64,000 nt of DNA from Jeotgalibacillus marinus (lineage in GTDB: Bacteria; Bacillota; Bacilli; Bacillales; Jeotgalibacillaceae). The notes under the pieces are model-generated. The model was not told the DNA's origin. It ran no database searches and saw only the letters and a list, made by a program, of their open reading frames with translations. How positions within the stretch are numbered: the first letter of the stretch is position 1; every line of letters begins with the position of its first letter. A program made the position numbers and the translations under genes. This document shows, in pieces, positions 17,283 through 26,819 of this stretch. The DNA is taken from the NCBI RefSeq assembly GCF_040801915.1, contig NZ_JBFMIA010000004.1, positions 62,001-126,000 of the forward strand. The letters are read 5' to 3'.

Positions 17283-18211
17283 CAGTTATTCCCTCCTGAC
17301 AGTCTAATACGTGGATCAATGATACTGTATAAAATGTCAACAATAAAAATAATCACGATAAACAATGTTGCATATAGAATCGTCGTACCCATAATAACCG
17401 GATGGTCGAGTACTTTTATGGATGTAACAAATTGTTCCCCTATGCCAGGAATCGCAAATACTTGCTCGACCACAAGTGACCCTGTCATTAAAGCTGCAGT
17501 GAGCGGTCCTAAAACCGTAACAACAGGAATTAACGCATTTCTCAAAGCATGTTTAAAAGCGACTTCAAACGGAGTAGCACCTTTTGCACGTGCTAATGTA
17601 ATATAATCTGATCCTAATACATCAATCATTTCTGTTCTCATAAATCGAGCTGCAATAGAGATTGGGAAAATGGCAAGAGCAATCGAGGGGAGAATGGAAT
17701 ATTCAAAACCTCTCCAAAAAGCAACTGGCAACCATCCTAATTTAACAGCAATAAAATATTGCAGTAATGCTGCAAAAACAAACGAGGGAATGGATTTACC
17801 CAAAATAGCTAGGAAGGTTGAACCATAGTCCATCCAAGTGTTTTGTCTAAGGGCTGCTATTACTCCTAAAACAATTCCGAAAATCGTACCAAAAATCATT
17901 GCCTGTAAACCGAGAGTTACAGATGGACCAACACGTTGTGAGATCAATTCTGTAACAGGTGTATTGCTAAATTGAAATGACACACCTAAGTCACCCTGTA
18001 AGACATTCCCCATATATTTAAGGTATTGAATCGGCACAGGCTGGTCCAATCCATACTTTGCATTCATAATCGCTAGCTGTGAATCTGTAAGCTTTTCAGC
18101 AGCTGAAAACGGTGACCCTGGAATTAATTTCATTAGAAAGTAAGACAGCGATACAATGATAAAAAGGGTAATCAGCATGTAACCAATGCGCTGCAAAACA
18201 TATTTCCCCAC
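17282..18211 (-). CDS. oppB: Oligopeptide ABC transporter permease OppB
   Basis: A 309-residue permease with an N-terminal membrane anchor (MLITLFIIVSLSYFLMKLIPGSPF, typical of OppB/DppB), a periplasm-facing loop, and five helices carrying the EAA loop (LARAKGATPFEVAFKHALRNALIP). It starts with GTG, with GGAGGTG 7-8 bases upstream. A hairpin with a T-run separates it from oppA. Confidence 0.95.
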   Translation of the reverse strand: MGKYVLQRIGYMLITLFIIVSLSYFLMKLIPGSPFSAAEKLTDSQLAIMNAKYGLDQPVPIQYLKYMGNVLQGDLGVSFQFSNTPVTELISQRVGPSVTLGLQAMIFGTIFGIVLGVIAALRQNTWMDYGSTFLAILGKSIPSFVFAALLQYFIAVKLGWLPVAFWRGFEYSILPSIALAIFPISIAARFMRTEMIDVLGSDYITLARAKGATPFEVAFKHALRNALIPVVTVLGPLTAALMTGSLVVEQVFAIPGIGEQFVTSIKVLDHPVIMGTTILYATLFIVIIFIVDILYSIIDPRIRLSGGNN

Positions 18212-18276
18212 AAAGGGACACCTCCATATTTTAAATACCGAATAATTCTACATGTTTTGACAATTGTTTTATATGG

Positions 18277-18308
18277 AAAAAGAGAGTACATGTTACTATA
18301 CTCTCTCT
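18277..18308 (-). terminator. Intra-operon attenuator between oppA and oppB
   Basis: AGAGAGTA (18281-18288) pairs with TACTCTCT (18299-18306); on the minus strand a T-run follows. Placed after oppA but before oppB, it should make the binding protein more abundant than the membrane complex, a common arrangement in importer operons. Confidence 0.7.
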
Positions 18309-18349
18309 CCCATACGTAATCTCGTATAAAATTTACATGAGTCTATTAC

Positions 18350-20023
18350 TTACTCACTCTTTGAAATTGGGAAAAAGCTGAACTCAGGTCCAACATCGTG
18401 ATACGTAAAGTTGTTAACATTTTCATTAACAAGAATGTTTGCTTTACGTTGATAGATTGGAATAATCGCAGCGTCTTCTTCAAGCAATACTTTTTCTGCT
18501 TCTTGTAACGCTTCAAAACGCTTAGCTGGATCATTTGCATAAGTTGTTTCTGCATCTTTTAGCAATGAATCATATTTTTCGCTTGAATAAGCCATTTTGT
18601 TGTTTCCGCCATCCGTAATCCAAAGGTCAGAGAATGAAATCGGATCAAGATAATCAGGCCCCCAGCCTGCGAATTGCAAGTCATAATCTAAAGTTTTGTC
18701 ACGCTCAAGACGCACACTGAATGGTACACTATCAAGCTTAATTGAAAGTCCTTCAAGATTTGTTTCAAGTTGGTTTATAATATATTCGTCTGCATCCATT
18801 GCTGCTTCAGAGTCTCCACCAAGGTAGGATAGTTGAATTGAATCTTCCCCTAACTCTTCAAGTCCTTTTGCCCAAAATTCTTGTGCAGCTTCTAGATCAT
18901 ACGTTAGCATGTCTCCGTTTGCTTCACGGAAATCTTCACCTGTTTCTGGATTTTGAACAAACTCTTGTGGCACTGCATAGTTTGCAGGAATGGAACCATT
19001 GTTAAAGATATTGTCAGTCAATGATTGCTTGTCAATTGCCGTCGCAAGTGCTCTACGAATATTTTCGTTTTTAAGTGCATCATTTGTCTGGTTCATTTTA
19101 ACCCAGAACACTACTGGCTCTAACCATGATACAAGGTTAGGATCTCCTTCAAATTGAGCAACAAGTTCTGATGAAAGCTTTGATGTAATTTCAGCGTCTC
19201 CTGTTTCATAGAGATTTACTGCCGTTTGTGATGCTTTTACTTCGTTAAACGTAATTTTATCTAGAGCTACATTTTCAGCATCCCAATAGTCTTCGTTTTT
19301 AGCATATTCCCATTCTGAAGCCGTGGTTCCTGCCCACGTGTCAAGAACGAATGGGCCATTAAATATAAGAGTTGACGCATCTGATGCATATTTGTCACCT
19401 TGTTCTTCAACAAATGCTTGGTTTTGTGGGAAGAACGTCGGGAATGCCATAAGAGAGTTAAAATAAGCAATCGGCTTCTCTAGCGTAATTTCTAGCGTCT
19501 TGTCGTCTAACGCCACTGCACCAAGCGTACTTGGATCTGCACCGTCATTAAAAATTTCTGAAGCTCCCTTGATTTTACCTTCCATTAGATAAGGGCCGTA
19601 ATCTGAACCGGCTTCAGGGTCCAATGCACGCTGCCAAGCAAAGACAAAGTCATGTGCCGTAACAGGATCGCCATTTGACCATACTGCATCTTCTTTAAGT
19701 GTATACGTGTAAACTGTACCATCTTCGCTTACTTCAGGCTCTCCGTCAGCCACAGCAGGAACAGTTTCCTGATCTGCATTTAAACGGTTAAGGCCTTCAA
19801 ACACATTATTCATTGTCGAAAAACTAACAGTATCTGCAACAATACCTGTATCCAATCCTGGGATTGAAGATGTTTCTAATACAGTTAATTCTTGTGGTAC
19901 ATCAGATGCTGTACCAGCATCATCGTTTGTGTCACCGTCATCATCAGTGTCGCCACCGAAACATCCTGCTAGGACCACACTAAGTGATAGCATTAAAACG
20001 AACAGTTGTGAGTATTTCTTCAT
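18350..20023 (-). CDS. oppA: Oligopeptide-binding lipoprotein OppA
   Basis: A 557-residue extracellular SBP family 5 protein. The signal peptide ends in the lipobox LAGC (Cys21), so it is lipid-anchored, and an Asp-rich linker follows. The family block VTAHDFVFAWQRALDPEAGSDYGPYL is clear. ATG at 20023 is chosen because GGGAGGTCAAAAAGG precedes it; an upstream in-frame extension to 20077 is spurious. OppA binds oligopeptides, including signalling peptides in bacilli, and delivers them to OppBCDF. Confidence 0.95.
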   Translation of the reverse strand: MKKYSQLFVLMLSLSVVLAGCFGGDTDDDGDTNDDAGTASDVPQELTVLETSSIPGLDTGIVADTVSFSTMNNVFEGLNRLNADQETVPAVADGEPEVSEDGTVYTYTLKEDAVWSNGDPVTAHDFVFAWQRALDPEAGSDYGPYLMEGKIKGASEIFNDGADPSTLGAVALDDKTLEITLEKPIAYFNSLMAFPTFFPQNQAFVEEQGDKYASDASTLIFNGPFVLDTWAGTTASEWEYAKNEDYWDAENVALDKITFNEVKASQTAVNLYETGDAEITSKLSSELVAQFEGDPNLVSWLEPVVFWVKMNQTNDALKNENIRRALATAIDKQSLTDNIFNNGSIPANYAVPQEFVQNPETGEDFREANGDMLTYDLEAAQEFWAKGLEELGEDSIQLSYLGGDSEAAMDADEYIINQLETNLEGLSIKLDSVPFSVRLERDKTLDYDLQFAGWGPDYLDPISFSDLWITDGGNNKMAYSSEKYDSLLKDAETTYANDPAKRFEALQEAEKVLLEEDAAIIPIYQRKANILVNENVNNFTYHDVGPEFSFFPISKSE

Positions 20024-20300
20024 CCTTTTTGACCTCCCTCTATTTATCTGAAAATAGTTACAAGTATGATTATACAAGTTTTTAGATTTTTGTACACATA
20101 TTATTTATTATTTTTACAAAATTTTTTTAATATTAATACTTTATTAGTATACTATTCGGCATTTTCGATGAAATTATGACACATTATTCTAACTAGATTA
20201 AAAATTACTAATCTAAATTAATCTAGCAAACTCTTTTTATATTTGTATAACGACAAATTACGAATTAAACTGTTTATATACTAATTAAGGAGTGTTTCCA

Positions 20301-20657
20301 TTGACGAAATTTTCTTTAGCCTTACTAGTGATCGGCTATGGGCTTTGTATTATGATTTCACTCATATATTATGGTCAAATCACCCTGCTTTCCCTCATTA
20401 ACACCTCATTCTTCATTGGAGCAGGATATTTATTTTTTTCTTTTACGGTATTTGTCCTTAGTACTGGGTTTTTTGATCTTGTATCGAATAGCTTTAGAAA
20501 AATGTTGTCCATGACCAAACCGATGATAAAAGAGGAAGTAGAAGATATGCGGTCATTGTCTGATGCTATTTCTGTCGTTGAGATTAAGCCTTTTTTATAT
20601 AGTGGTTCGATTATTACAGGTACAATGTTCATCGCTTTATTTTTTTACTATAGTTAA
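20301..20657 (+). CDS. DUF3899-like small membrane protein, function unknown
   Basis: A 118-residue protein with three hydrophobic helices (about 4-24, 28-52 and 97-117) and a charged loop between the second and third (SNSFRKMLSM, then KEEVEDMRSL). FVLSTGFFDLVSNSF resembles DUF3899 proteins of bacilli as I recall them. The start is TTG at 20301 with AAGGAG 8 bases upstream; a GTG at 20292 overlaps the ribosome site. It is the only plus-strand gene between the two peptide-importer operons. Confidence 0.65.
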   Translation: MTKFSLALLVIGYGLCIMISLIYYGQITLLSLINTSFFIGAGYLFFSFTVFVLSTGFFDLVSNSFRKMLSMTKPMIKEEVEDMRSLSDAISVVEIKPFLYSGSIITGTMFIALFFYYS

Positions 20658-20739
20658 AATCAAAACAGATGATCACTCGGTTGATGTCACCCTATCTAAT
20701 AAAGATTCATTCCTATCCATCGATTGCGCTTAACAAAAT

Positions 20740-20777
20740 AAAAAGTCGTTGTCTAATTTAGACAACGACTTTTTATA
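20740..20777. terminator. Terminator of the app operon, bidirectional
   Basis: AAAAAGTCGTTGTCTA (20740-20755) pairs perfectly with TAGACAACGACTTTTT (20759-20774). It serves appC on the minus strand and the DUF3899 gene on plus. Confidence 0.9.
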
Positions 20778-20780
20778 TCA

Positions 20781-21686
20781 TTAGCGATTCGATTTCGGGT
20801 TAAACGCATCCTTAAGTCCTTCACCTATAAAATTGATTGAAAGAATGGTTAGGGTTAGGATGATTGCAGGCGGCATCCAGATCCATGGTTTGTCACGTAG
20901 AACGTCCGCTTCTTGCGCTGAAGAAAGCATGTTGCCCCAACTTGGTGTTGTCTGTGGAACACCAAATCCTAGGTAGCTTAATCCTGATTCTGCGACGATC
21001 AAACCAGCAAACAAGATAGTGGCTTGTACAATAATCGTTGATAGAACGTTCGGTAACAAATGCTTTATTATTACCTTAAATGGTTTACAACCGATCGATA
21101 CGGCAGCTAAAATATACTCATTTTCTTTCTCAGCAAGAATTTTACTTCGTACGACACGAGCAACTCCACCCCAGCTGAGCAAGCTTATGACGGTAATTAG
21201 TACCCACAGTCCATCGACAATTCCGTGAAGGATTGAGTTAAGAACGAGGACAAAAACGAGGAACGGGAAATTTAAAACGAAATCAGTAAAACGCATAAGA
21301 AGTCCATCTACAAAGCCACCATAGTATCCAGCAACCGATCCTACGACTGTTCCAAAAAAGATCACTAGAGCAGTACATAACATTCCTACAAGCAAAGAGA
21401 TTCTCCCACCGTAAAGCAGGCGCGTCCATACGTCACGACCTGATTTATCAGTGCCTAAGAAATGCTCTCCACCTGGCTCGAGGGACATTTGTCCAATATT
21501 TACTTTTACAATATCATGGGTTGTAATGTAAGGCGCAAGAAACGATACGATAATAACCATTAATAAAAAAATACTACTTGTTATCGCTAGCTTGTTACGA
21601 AGGAATTTACGTCTAGCAATAGTAAAAGGAGACATATTAATGGTTTTTATTTGCGGTTTATTGTTGTTAACTGTTACGTTCACCAT
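20781..21686 (-). CDS. appC: Peptide ABC transporter permease AppC
   Basis: A 301-residue permease of the OppC/DppC class. The cytoplasmic N-terminus is followed by a helix at about 34-54, then the GTDKSGRDVWTRLLYGGR block, and helices with the EAA loop (LAAVSIGCKPFKVIIKHLLPN). It is last of appD-F-A-B-C, the B. subtilis gene order. GAGGAGGAG precedes the ATG. Confidence 0.93.
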   Translation of the reverse strand: MVNVTVNNNKPQIKTINMSPFTIARRKFLRNKLAITSSIFLLMVIIVSFLAPYITTHDIVKVNIGQMSLEPGGEHFLGTDKSGRDVWTRLLYGGRISLLVGMLCTALVIFFGTVVGSVAGYYGGFVDGLLMRFTDFVLNFPFLVFVLVLNSILHGIVDGLWVLITVISLLSWGGVARVVRSKILAEKENEYILAAVSIGCKPFKVIIKHLLPNVLSTIIVQATILFAGLIVAESGLSYLGFGVPQTTPSWGNMLSSAQEADVLRDKPWIWMPPAIILTLTILSINFIGEGLKDAFNPKSNR

Positions 21687-21701
21687 TGGTACTCCTCCTC
21701 A

Positions 21702-22667
21702 TTAATCTAGACGAATTCTTGGATCAACAACACCATACAAAATATCGGCAACCAAGTTCCCAATAAGTGTTAACGTTGATAACATCATGGTGATCGCCAT
21801 CATGGTTGGATAATCACGGCTGGAGACGGAGTTCAGGAATAGTTGTCCGATTCCCGGATAAGTAAAGATCGTCTCTGTAATAATTGCTCCACTAATAATT
21901 GTCGCAATATCAAAGCCAAGAAATGTGATCAATGGGATGATCGAGTTACGCAAAATGTGAACGTTATAGATTTTGGATGTAGCAGTTCCTTTTGCACGCG
22001 CAGTACGCACAAAATCTTTTCGACTATTTTCTATAATATCATTACGCAAAAATTGAGTATAACTTGCTGTACTTAGCGCTCCTAAAACAACGGCCGGCAT
22101 GAGTACGTGGTGAAAGCGACTCAGCCAATAATCAAGTGTCCCTTTTTCAAGCTGTATATCCACCGAACCAGCGTAAGGAATCCACCCTAAATTAAAGGAG
22201 AATATATAAATAGCAAAAACAGCCGCAATAAAAGATGGGATCGCTAATCCAATATAATTTAATCCTCCGATTACATGGTCACCAATCGTATACGGTTTTC
22301 GACCAGCAAAAATCCCCATTGCAAAGGCTAAAATATACGTAATCACGAGTGATGTTACACCAAGAAAGATGGTATTGGGCAGTCTTTCCGCAAGTAGTTC
22401 AGAAACGGGAATTTTGTATCTTGTTGATTTGCCAAAGTCACCTTGAAAAAATCCACTAATCCAATCAAAGTACTGTACTGGAAGTGGATCGTTATAACCT
22501 AGTCGTTCACGCATCTCTTCGATGTACTGAGGATCAGTATTGTTTGGATCAATCTCTCCACTGAGGGAATCTCCTGGCATCGCTTTCGCCAGGAGAAACA
22601 CCACAATGGAGATAAGGAGCAGCATTGGAATCATTCCGATTATTCGCCGAATTGTATACTTTAACAT
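21702..22667 (-). CDS. appB: Peptide ABC transporter permease AppB
   Basis: A 321-residue OppB/DppB-class permease. The N-terminal anchor is MLKYTIRRIIGMIPMLLLIS, followed by KAMPGDSL and a loop with NDPLPVQYFDWISGFFQGDFG. Five helices include the EAA loop (RTARAKGTATSKIYNVHILRNSIIP), and the end is DPRIRLD. It follows appA by 42 bases and precedes appC by 15. Confidence 0.93.
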   Translation of the reverse strand: MLKYTIRRIIGMIPMLLLISIVVFLLAKAMPGDSLSGEIDPNNTDPQYIEEMRERLGYNDPLPVQYFDWISGFFQGDFGKSTRYKIPVSELLAERLPNTIFLGVTSLVITYILAFAMGIFAGRKPYTIGDHVIGGLNYIGLAIPSFIAAVFAIYIFSFNLGWIPYAGSVDIQLEKGTLDYWLSRFHHVLMPAVVLGALSTASYTQFLRNDIIENSRKDFVRTARAKGTATSKIYNVHILRNSIIPLITFLGFDIATIISGAIITETIFTYPGIGQLFLNSVSSRDYPTMMAITMMLSTLTLIGNLVADILYGVVDPRIRLD

Positions 22668-22709
22668 AGATACTCTCCTTATCTAAGATACCTACAAAGT
22701 AAAGTACGA

Positions 22710-24449
22710 TTACTCCGTTACATACCACTCATACGGGAAGTTAGAACCTGATACATCATAAGTTACTCCTGCTACACGATCACTAAGTGCAGTAATTTGG
22801 TCTAGCTCAGCAACAAAGATCATAGGAACTTCCTCTGTAACAAGTTGTTGCCACTGAACGTACAGATCTTTACGGGCTTCCTTATCGTCACCAACGATGC
22901 TTACATCTAGTGCATCTGCTAGTAATTGATCAGACTCTTCGCTTAAGAAACGTGGGTAGTTCCAGAGTTGGTCAGATCCCCAAAGACCCGTTGGATCTGG
23001 ATCCGAGCCAGTACTCCACCCTCCAAAGAATGTTTCAATCTCAGGGTCATCTTCTTCAATCATATCGTAGTAAAGATTAACTTCTATCATTTCAACTTCT
23101 GCGTTAATTCCAACTTCATTCCAATATTGAACGATTGCTTGTGCACGCGTTTCAAATGTTGTATCTGACGTTTGGTAATGAGAGAATTTAGCAACGAATG
23201 GCTCTCCGTATGGATCTTCAACAAATCCGTCACCGGTAATGTCTTCGTAGCCAGCTTCAGCAAGTAGGTCTTTTGCTTTTTCTGGATCATACTCATAAGT
23301 TGAAAGGTCAGATGAATCCGCAGCAATCCAATGGGTTGATGGAACTGGCCCGTTAACTGGAGAGCCGTAACCGAAGAAGAATGCATCGATCCACTCCTCA
23401 CGGTTAATTGCATGAGCCATCGCTCTACGTAGGTTTACGTCAGCATACTTCTGTTTGTCTTCATGGATGGTATTTGTTTCAGCATTAAATGTACCAAGTT
23501 TGAATGCAATGTATTGGTAAGATCTACCTGGATATGTAATAACTTTAATGTTCTCCATATTTAATGCTCCTTCAGCATTTACTGGAGCAAGATTGATCAT
23601 GTCTATATCGCCTTGTCCAAGTGCACCTATAACTGTTGAGTTACCTAGGATTTGAACAATGATCCCATCAAGTTTAGGCTCACCTTGCCAGTAGTCGGTG
23701 AACTTAACTAGCTCGATAGACTCACCAGGAAGGATTTTTTTAACTTTGAATGCTCCAAGCCCCACTGGATTTTGACGAACTTGTGGAGAAGCGGACATTT
23801 CAGCGACAGGAATGCCTTCAAATTCAGTACGGTTCATTGGATAAGTCCATACGTTAACCAAGTTGTTAACGCGAGCTTCGTCAAAAGTAATTGTTACATT
23901 GTAATCATCAATGACTTCGATACCGGAGATGTTGTCAGCTGTTCCCTCACGATATGCTGGAGCTCCTGCGATCGTTTGAACGTTTGAATAACGAGGACCA
24001 TCATAATCGGCGTCAGCTATTGTTTCTAGTGCAAACACCCAGTCATGTACGGTTAACTCATCACCATTGTGCCACATTACGCCTTCTTGAATCGTAAATG
24101 TGAACGATTGGTTATCCTCAGTTTCCCATGTAGCAAAGTTTGGTTGAGGTTGTAGATTTTCATCATATGTGATCAACCCTTCGTCAAATAGGTCAAGTAC
24201 CTGTCCATCCGTAACGTTTCCATAGAATGCCCAGTTGAAAAGACCTTCTGGAGCAGCCTCCATACCGTATGTTAGTATTCCACCTGCTACAGGTTCACCA
24301 GCAGATGCTTCTTTATCAAATGTAGTGTTTATTTTTCCTTCAGGTGTTTCCTCTGTACTTGGATATGCACTATCCGAGACACATGCTGCTAAAAATGAAG
24401 AAAGGATTAGTTGCATCGTTAACATAAATAGTAACGACTTCTTCTTCAT
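22710..24449 (-). CDS. appA: Peptide-binding lipoprotein AppA
   Basis: A 579-residue SBP family 5 lipoprotein. The lipobox LAAC gives Cys23 after a signal peptide, and the domain core includes TVHDWVFALETIADADYDGPRY and LRRAMAHAINREEW. It delivers oligopeptides to AppBC; in B. subtilis App can replace Opp for longer peptides and is silenced by a frameshift in laboratory strain 168. Here the reading frame is intact, so the system should be functional. Confidence 0.92.
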   Translation of the reverse strand: MKKKSLLFMLTMQLILSSFLAACVSDSAYPSTEETPEGKINTTFDKEASAGEPVAGGILTYGMEAAPEGLFNWAFYGNVTDGQVLDLFDEGLITYDENLQPQPNFATWETEDNQSFTFTIQEGVMWHNGDELTVHDWVFALETIADADYDGPRYSNVQTIAGAPAYREGTADNISGIEVIDDYNVTITFDEARVNNLVNVWTYPMNRTEFEGIPVAEMSASPQVRQNPVGLGAFKVKKILPGESIELVKFTDYWQGEPKLDGIIVQILGNSTVIGALGQGDIDMINLAPVNAEGALNMENIKVITYPGRSYQYIAFKLGTFNAETNTIHEDKQKYADVNLRRAMAHAINREEWIDAFFFGYGSPVNGPVPSTHWIAADSSDLSTYEYDPEKAKDLLAEAGYEDITGDGFVEDPYGEPFVAKFSHYQTSDTTFETRAQAIVQYWNEVGINAEVEMIEVNLYYDMIEEDDPEIETFFGGWSTGSDPDPTGLWGSDQLWNYPRFLSEESDQLLADALDVSIVGDDKEARKDLYVQWQQLVTEEVPMIFVAELDQITALSDRVAGVTYDVSGSNFPYEWYVTE

Positions 24450-24476
24450 TCTGTTCCCCCCAAAGTTGTTTGTGAT

Positions 24477-25490
24477 TTAGTAAAGAATACATGCTACGCG
24501 ATGACCAGGTGTGACCTCCTTTAAAGTAGGTTTCACTTGATAACACTCTTCTTTTGCCAGCGGGCAGCGCGTATGGAATGCGCAACCACTTGGCGGATTT
24601 TGTGGACTAGGTACATACCCTTTCAGCACGATGCGATCTTTTCTTTTTTTCGGGTCCATTTCTGGAATTGCTGAGATCAATGCTTGTGTATATGGGTGTA
24701 AAGGTCCTGCGTACAAACTTTCATTTGTCGCAACTTCAACCATATTACCAAGATACATTACCCCAATCCGATCACTCATATGTTTAACAACACTGAGATC
24801 GTGGGCAATAAATAAGTAGGTGAGATCGAACTCAGCTTGCAACTCTTTTAACAGGTTAAGTACTTGTGACTGTACAGAAACATCAAGCGCAGATACTGGT
24901 TCATCGGCAACGATCAGTTTCGGCTTAAGCGCTAGAGCTCGTGCAATTCCAATTCGTTGACGCTGACCACCAGAAAATTCATGACCATATTTGTCATAGG
25001 CTTCTCGAGGTAGCCCTACTCGAGAAAGCAGATCTAACACTTCATTTTTCAATTCTTTTTTACCGACTTTTTTATAGTTGCGAATCGGCTCTGAAATTAT
25101 ATCACCGACGCTTTGTGAAGGATTCAATGACGCATAAGGGTCTTGAAAAATCATTTGAAAATTTTGTCGAGCGTGACGTAATTCTGTCCCTGAAATCGTT
25201 GTGATGTCTTTTCCATCAAATAGAATTTTACCATCCGTTGGCTTTAACAAACGTAGAATCGTACGACCAGTGGTGGATTTACCACATCCTGACTCTCCTA
25301 CTAGGCCGAGCGTTTCTCCTTTTTTTATTTCAAAGGAGATATCGTCGACCGCTTTCACCTGACCCATTGTTCGCCTTAGAAAGCCGCCTTTGACTGGATA
25401 ATACGTTTTTAAATGACGAATATCTAACAATGTTTCTTTTTCAACAATCGTTGTTTGCTTTGTGCTTCGTTTTGTTTTAGTCGTGTTCAT
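24477..25490 (-). CDS. appF: Peptide ABC transporter ATPase AppF
   Basis: A 337-residue ATPase with Walker A GESGCGKST, signature FSGGQRQRIGIARAL and Walker B in LIVADEPVSALDVS. It has the C-terminal oligopeptide-transporter domain with cysteines (GCAFHTRCPLAKEECYQ) and ends TPGHRVACILY. The ATG overlaps the appD stop by 4 bases (ATGA), so the two ATPases are translationally coupled. Confidence 0.93.
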   Translation of the reverse strand: MNTTKTKRSTKQTTIVEKETLLDIRHLKTYYPVKGGFLRRTMGQVKAVDDISFEIKKGETLGLVGESGCGKSTTGRTILRLLKPTDGKILFDGKDITTISGTELRHARQNFQMIFQDPYASLNPSQSVGDIISEPIRNYKKVGKKELKNEVLDLLSRVGLPREAYDKYGHEFSGGQRQRIGIARALALKPKLIVADEPVSALDVSVQSQVLNLLKELQAEFDLTYLFIAHDLSVVKHMSDRIGVMYLGNMVEVATNESLYAGPLHPYTQALISAIPEMDPKKRKDRIVLKGYVPSPQNPPSGCAFHTRCPLAKEECYQVKPTLKEVTPGHRVACILY

Positions 25491-26515
25491 CGGTCACCCA
25501 CCCTACCCTTTTGCGTGCTGTTTTTGAAAAACAGGCATGCCACTGCATGGCCTGGCTCATTTTCCACAAGTTGTGGAGTGGTGGTCAAGCATTCTGGCAT
25601 TGCTTTTGGACAGCGGTTTGCGAAACGGCAACCAACTTGCGGCATTTGTTGAATGGAAGGTACAAGCCCTTCTATCGTTGTAAGCGTGTCTTTTTTCCCA
25701 TCCATTTTTGGTATTGCCCCCATTAAGAGCTCAGTATACGGATGTTTAGGATCTTCAAAAAGCGTTGTTACATCTGTTTGCTCAATAATTTTACCTGCGT
25801 ACATAACAATGACCTCGTCACAAATTTCAGCAACGACGCCTAAATCGTGGGTAATCATGATGATTGACATATCATTCACTTCTTGAATATTTTTCAGAAG
25901 ATCCAAGATTTGGGCTTGTACCGTTACATCAAGTGCGGTCGTCGGCTCGTCCGCAATTAAAAGTTTTGGCTGACAAGCGATGGCCATTGAAATTATGACA
26001 CGCTGTCTCATACCACCTGACAGTTGGTGAGGGTATTCTTCCACAATTTTCTTCGGACGAGGAATCCCTACACTTCTTAAAAGGGCGATACTCTTTAGCC
26101 TTGCTTCTTTCTTACTAATCTTTTCATGGTTTAGCAAAACTTCCTGTAGCTGATAGCCGATCGTAAATACTGGATTAAGTGCCGTCATTGGCTCTTGGAA
26201 AATCATTGAGATTTCTTTTCCACGAATTTGGTTCATTTCACGTTCCGAAAGTTTTTCAAGATTTCTGCCTTCGAACTTAATTTCTCCTCCACGAACTTTC
26301 GCGATTTCATTTGGAAGAAGTTGCATAACGGACAGTGACATGACACTTTTTCCACAACCTGACTCACCAACTATTCCGATAATTTTCCGCCGATCAACTT
26401 TAAAAGAAACCTTTTCTACAGCATTGTAGTAACCCTTACCAATCTTAAAGCCCGTTTGGAGGTTTTTAATCTCAAGTAGTGGTGTTTCAACCTGGACTGA
26501 GATTTGTCTAGCCAT
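25487..26515 (-). CDS. appD: Peptide ABC transporter ATPase AppD
   Basis: A 342-residue ATPase with Walker A GESGCGKSV, signature LSGGMRQRVIISMAI and Walker B in LLIADEPTTALDVT. The C-terminal domain contains the cysteine cluster GCRFANRCPKAMPEC, unlike OppD of this window. GAGGTG precedes the ATG. It is the first gene of the app operon; its promoter must lie in the AT-rich 26516-26760 region. Confidence 0.93.
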   Translation of the reverse strand: MARQISVQVETPLLEIKNLQTGFKIGKGYYNAVEKVSFKVDRRKIIGIVGESGCGKSVMSLSVMQLLPNEIAKVRGGEIKFEGRNLEKLSEREMNQIRGKEISMIFQEPMTALNPVFTIGYQLQEVLLNHEKISKKEARLKSIALLRSVGIPRPKKIVEEYPHQLSGGMRQRVIISMAIACQPKLLIADEPTTALDVTVQAQILDLLKNIQEVNDMSIIMITHDLGVVAEICDEVIVMYAGKIIEQTDVTTLFEDPKHPYTELLMGAIPKMDGKKDTLTTIEGLVPSIQQMPQVGCRFANRCPKAMPECLTTTPQLVENEPGHAVACLFFKNSTQKGRVGDR

Positions 26516-26763
26516 TTGAACACCTCTAATTTTTAATATTTTCTATCAATTTATATTATTTATATAAAATACTATTACAACATTTTTTGATAATATCTAA
26601 ATTTCACTATTCTAATTATCAAAGACCCGTAGATACTTCTGTATTTATCGGGAATAAGTTTTTTTAGTATTTTTTACTTTCTTATGTTTCATTACTATAA
26701 ATATTTGTTATCAACCAACACAAACTATCTTTTTTGAATGATATTACAATAGAATGGATAAAC
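26516..26763. other. AT-rich intergenic region upstream of appD
   Basis: No gene was seen. It must hold the app promoter and is rich in A/T tracts, which would suit nutritional control (for example by CodY), but no specific operator was identified with confidence. Confidence 0.4.
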
Positions 26764-26765
26764 AA

Positions 26766-26800
26766 AAAAGCAGAGTGTACACTGTGTACACCCTGCTCTG
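26766..26800 (-). terminator. Terminator of fabH-fabF
   Basis: GCAGAGTGTACAC (26770-26782) pairs with GTGTACACCCTGC (26784-26796); on the minus strand six T residues follow. Confidence 0.85.
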
Positions 26801-26819
26801 GTATCCTTATTTACTTTAT

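Noticed and set aside
22710..24449. appA frameshift as in B. subtilis 168
   Set aside because: The frame is intact over 579 codons with lipobox and full SBP domain.
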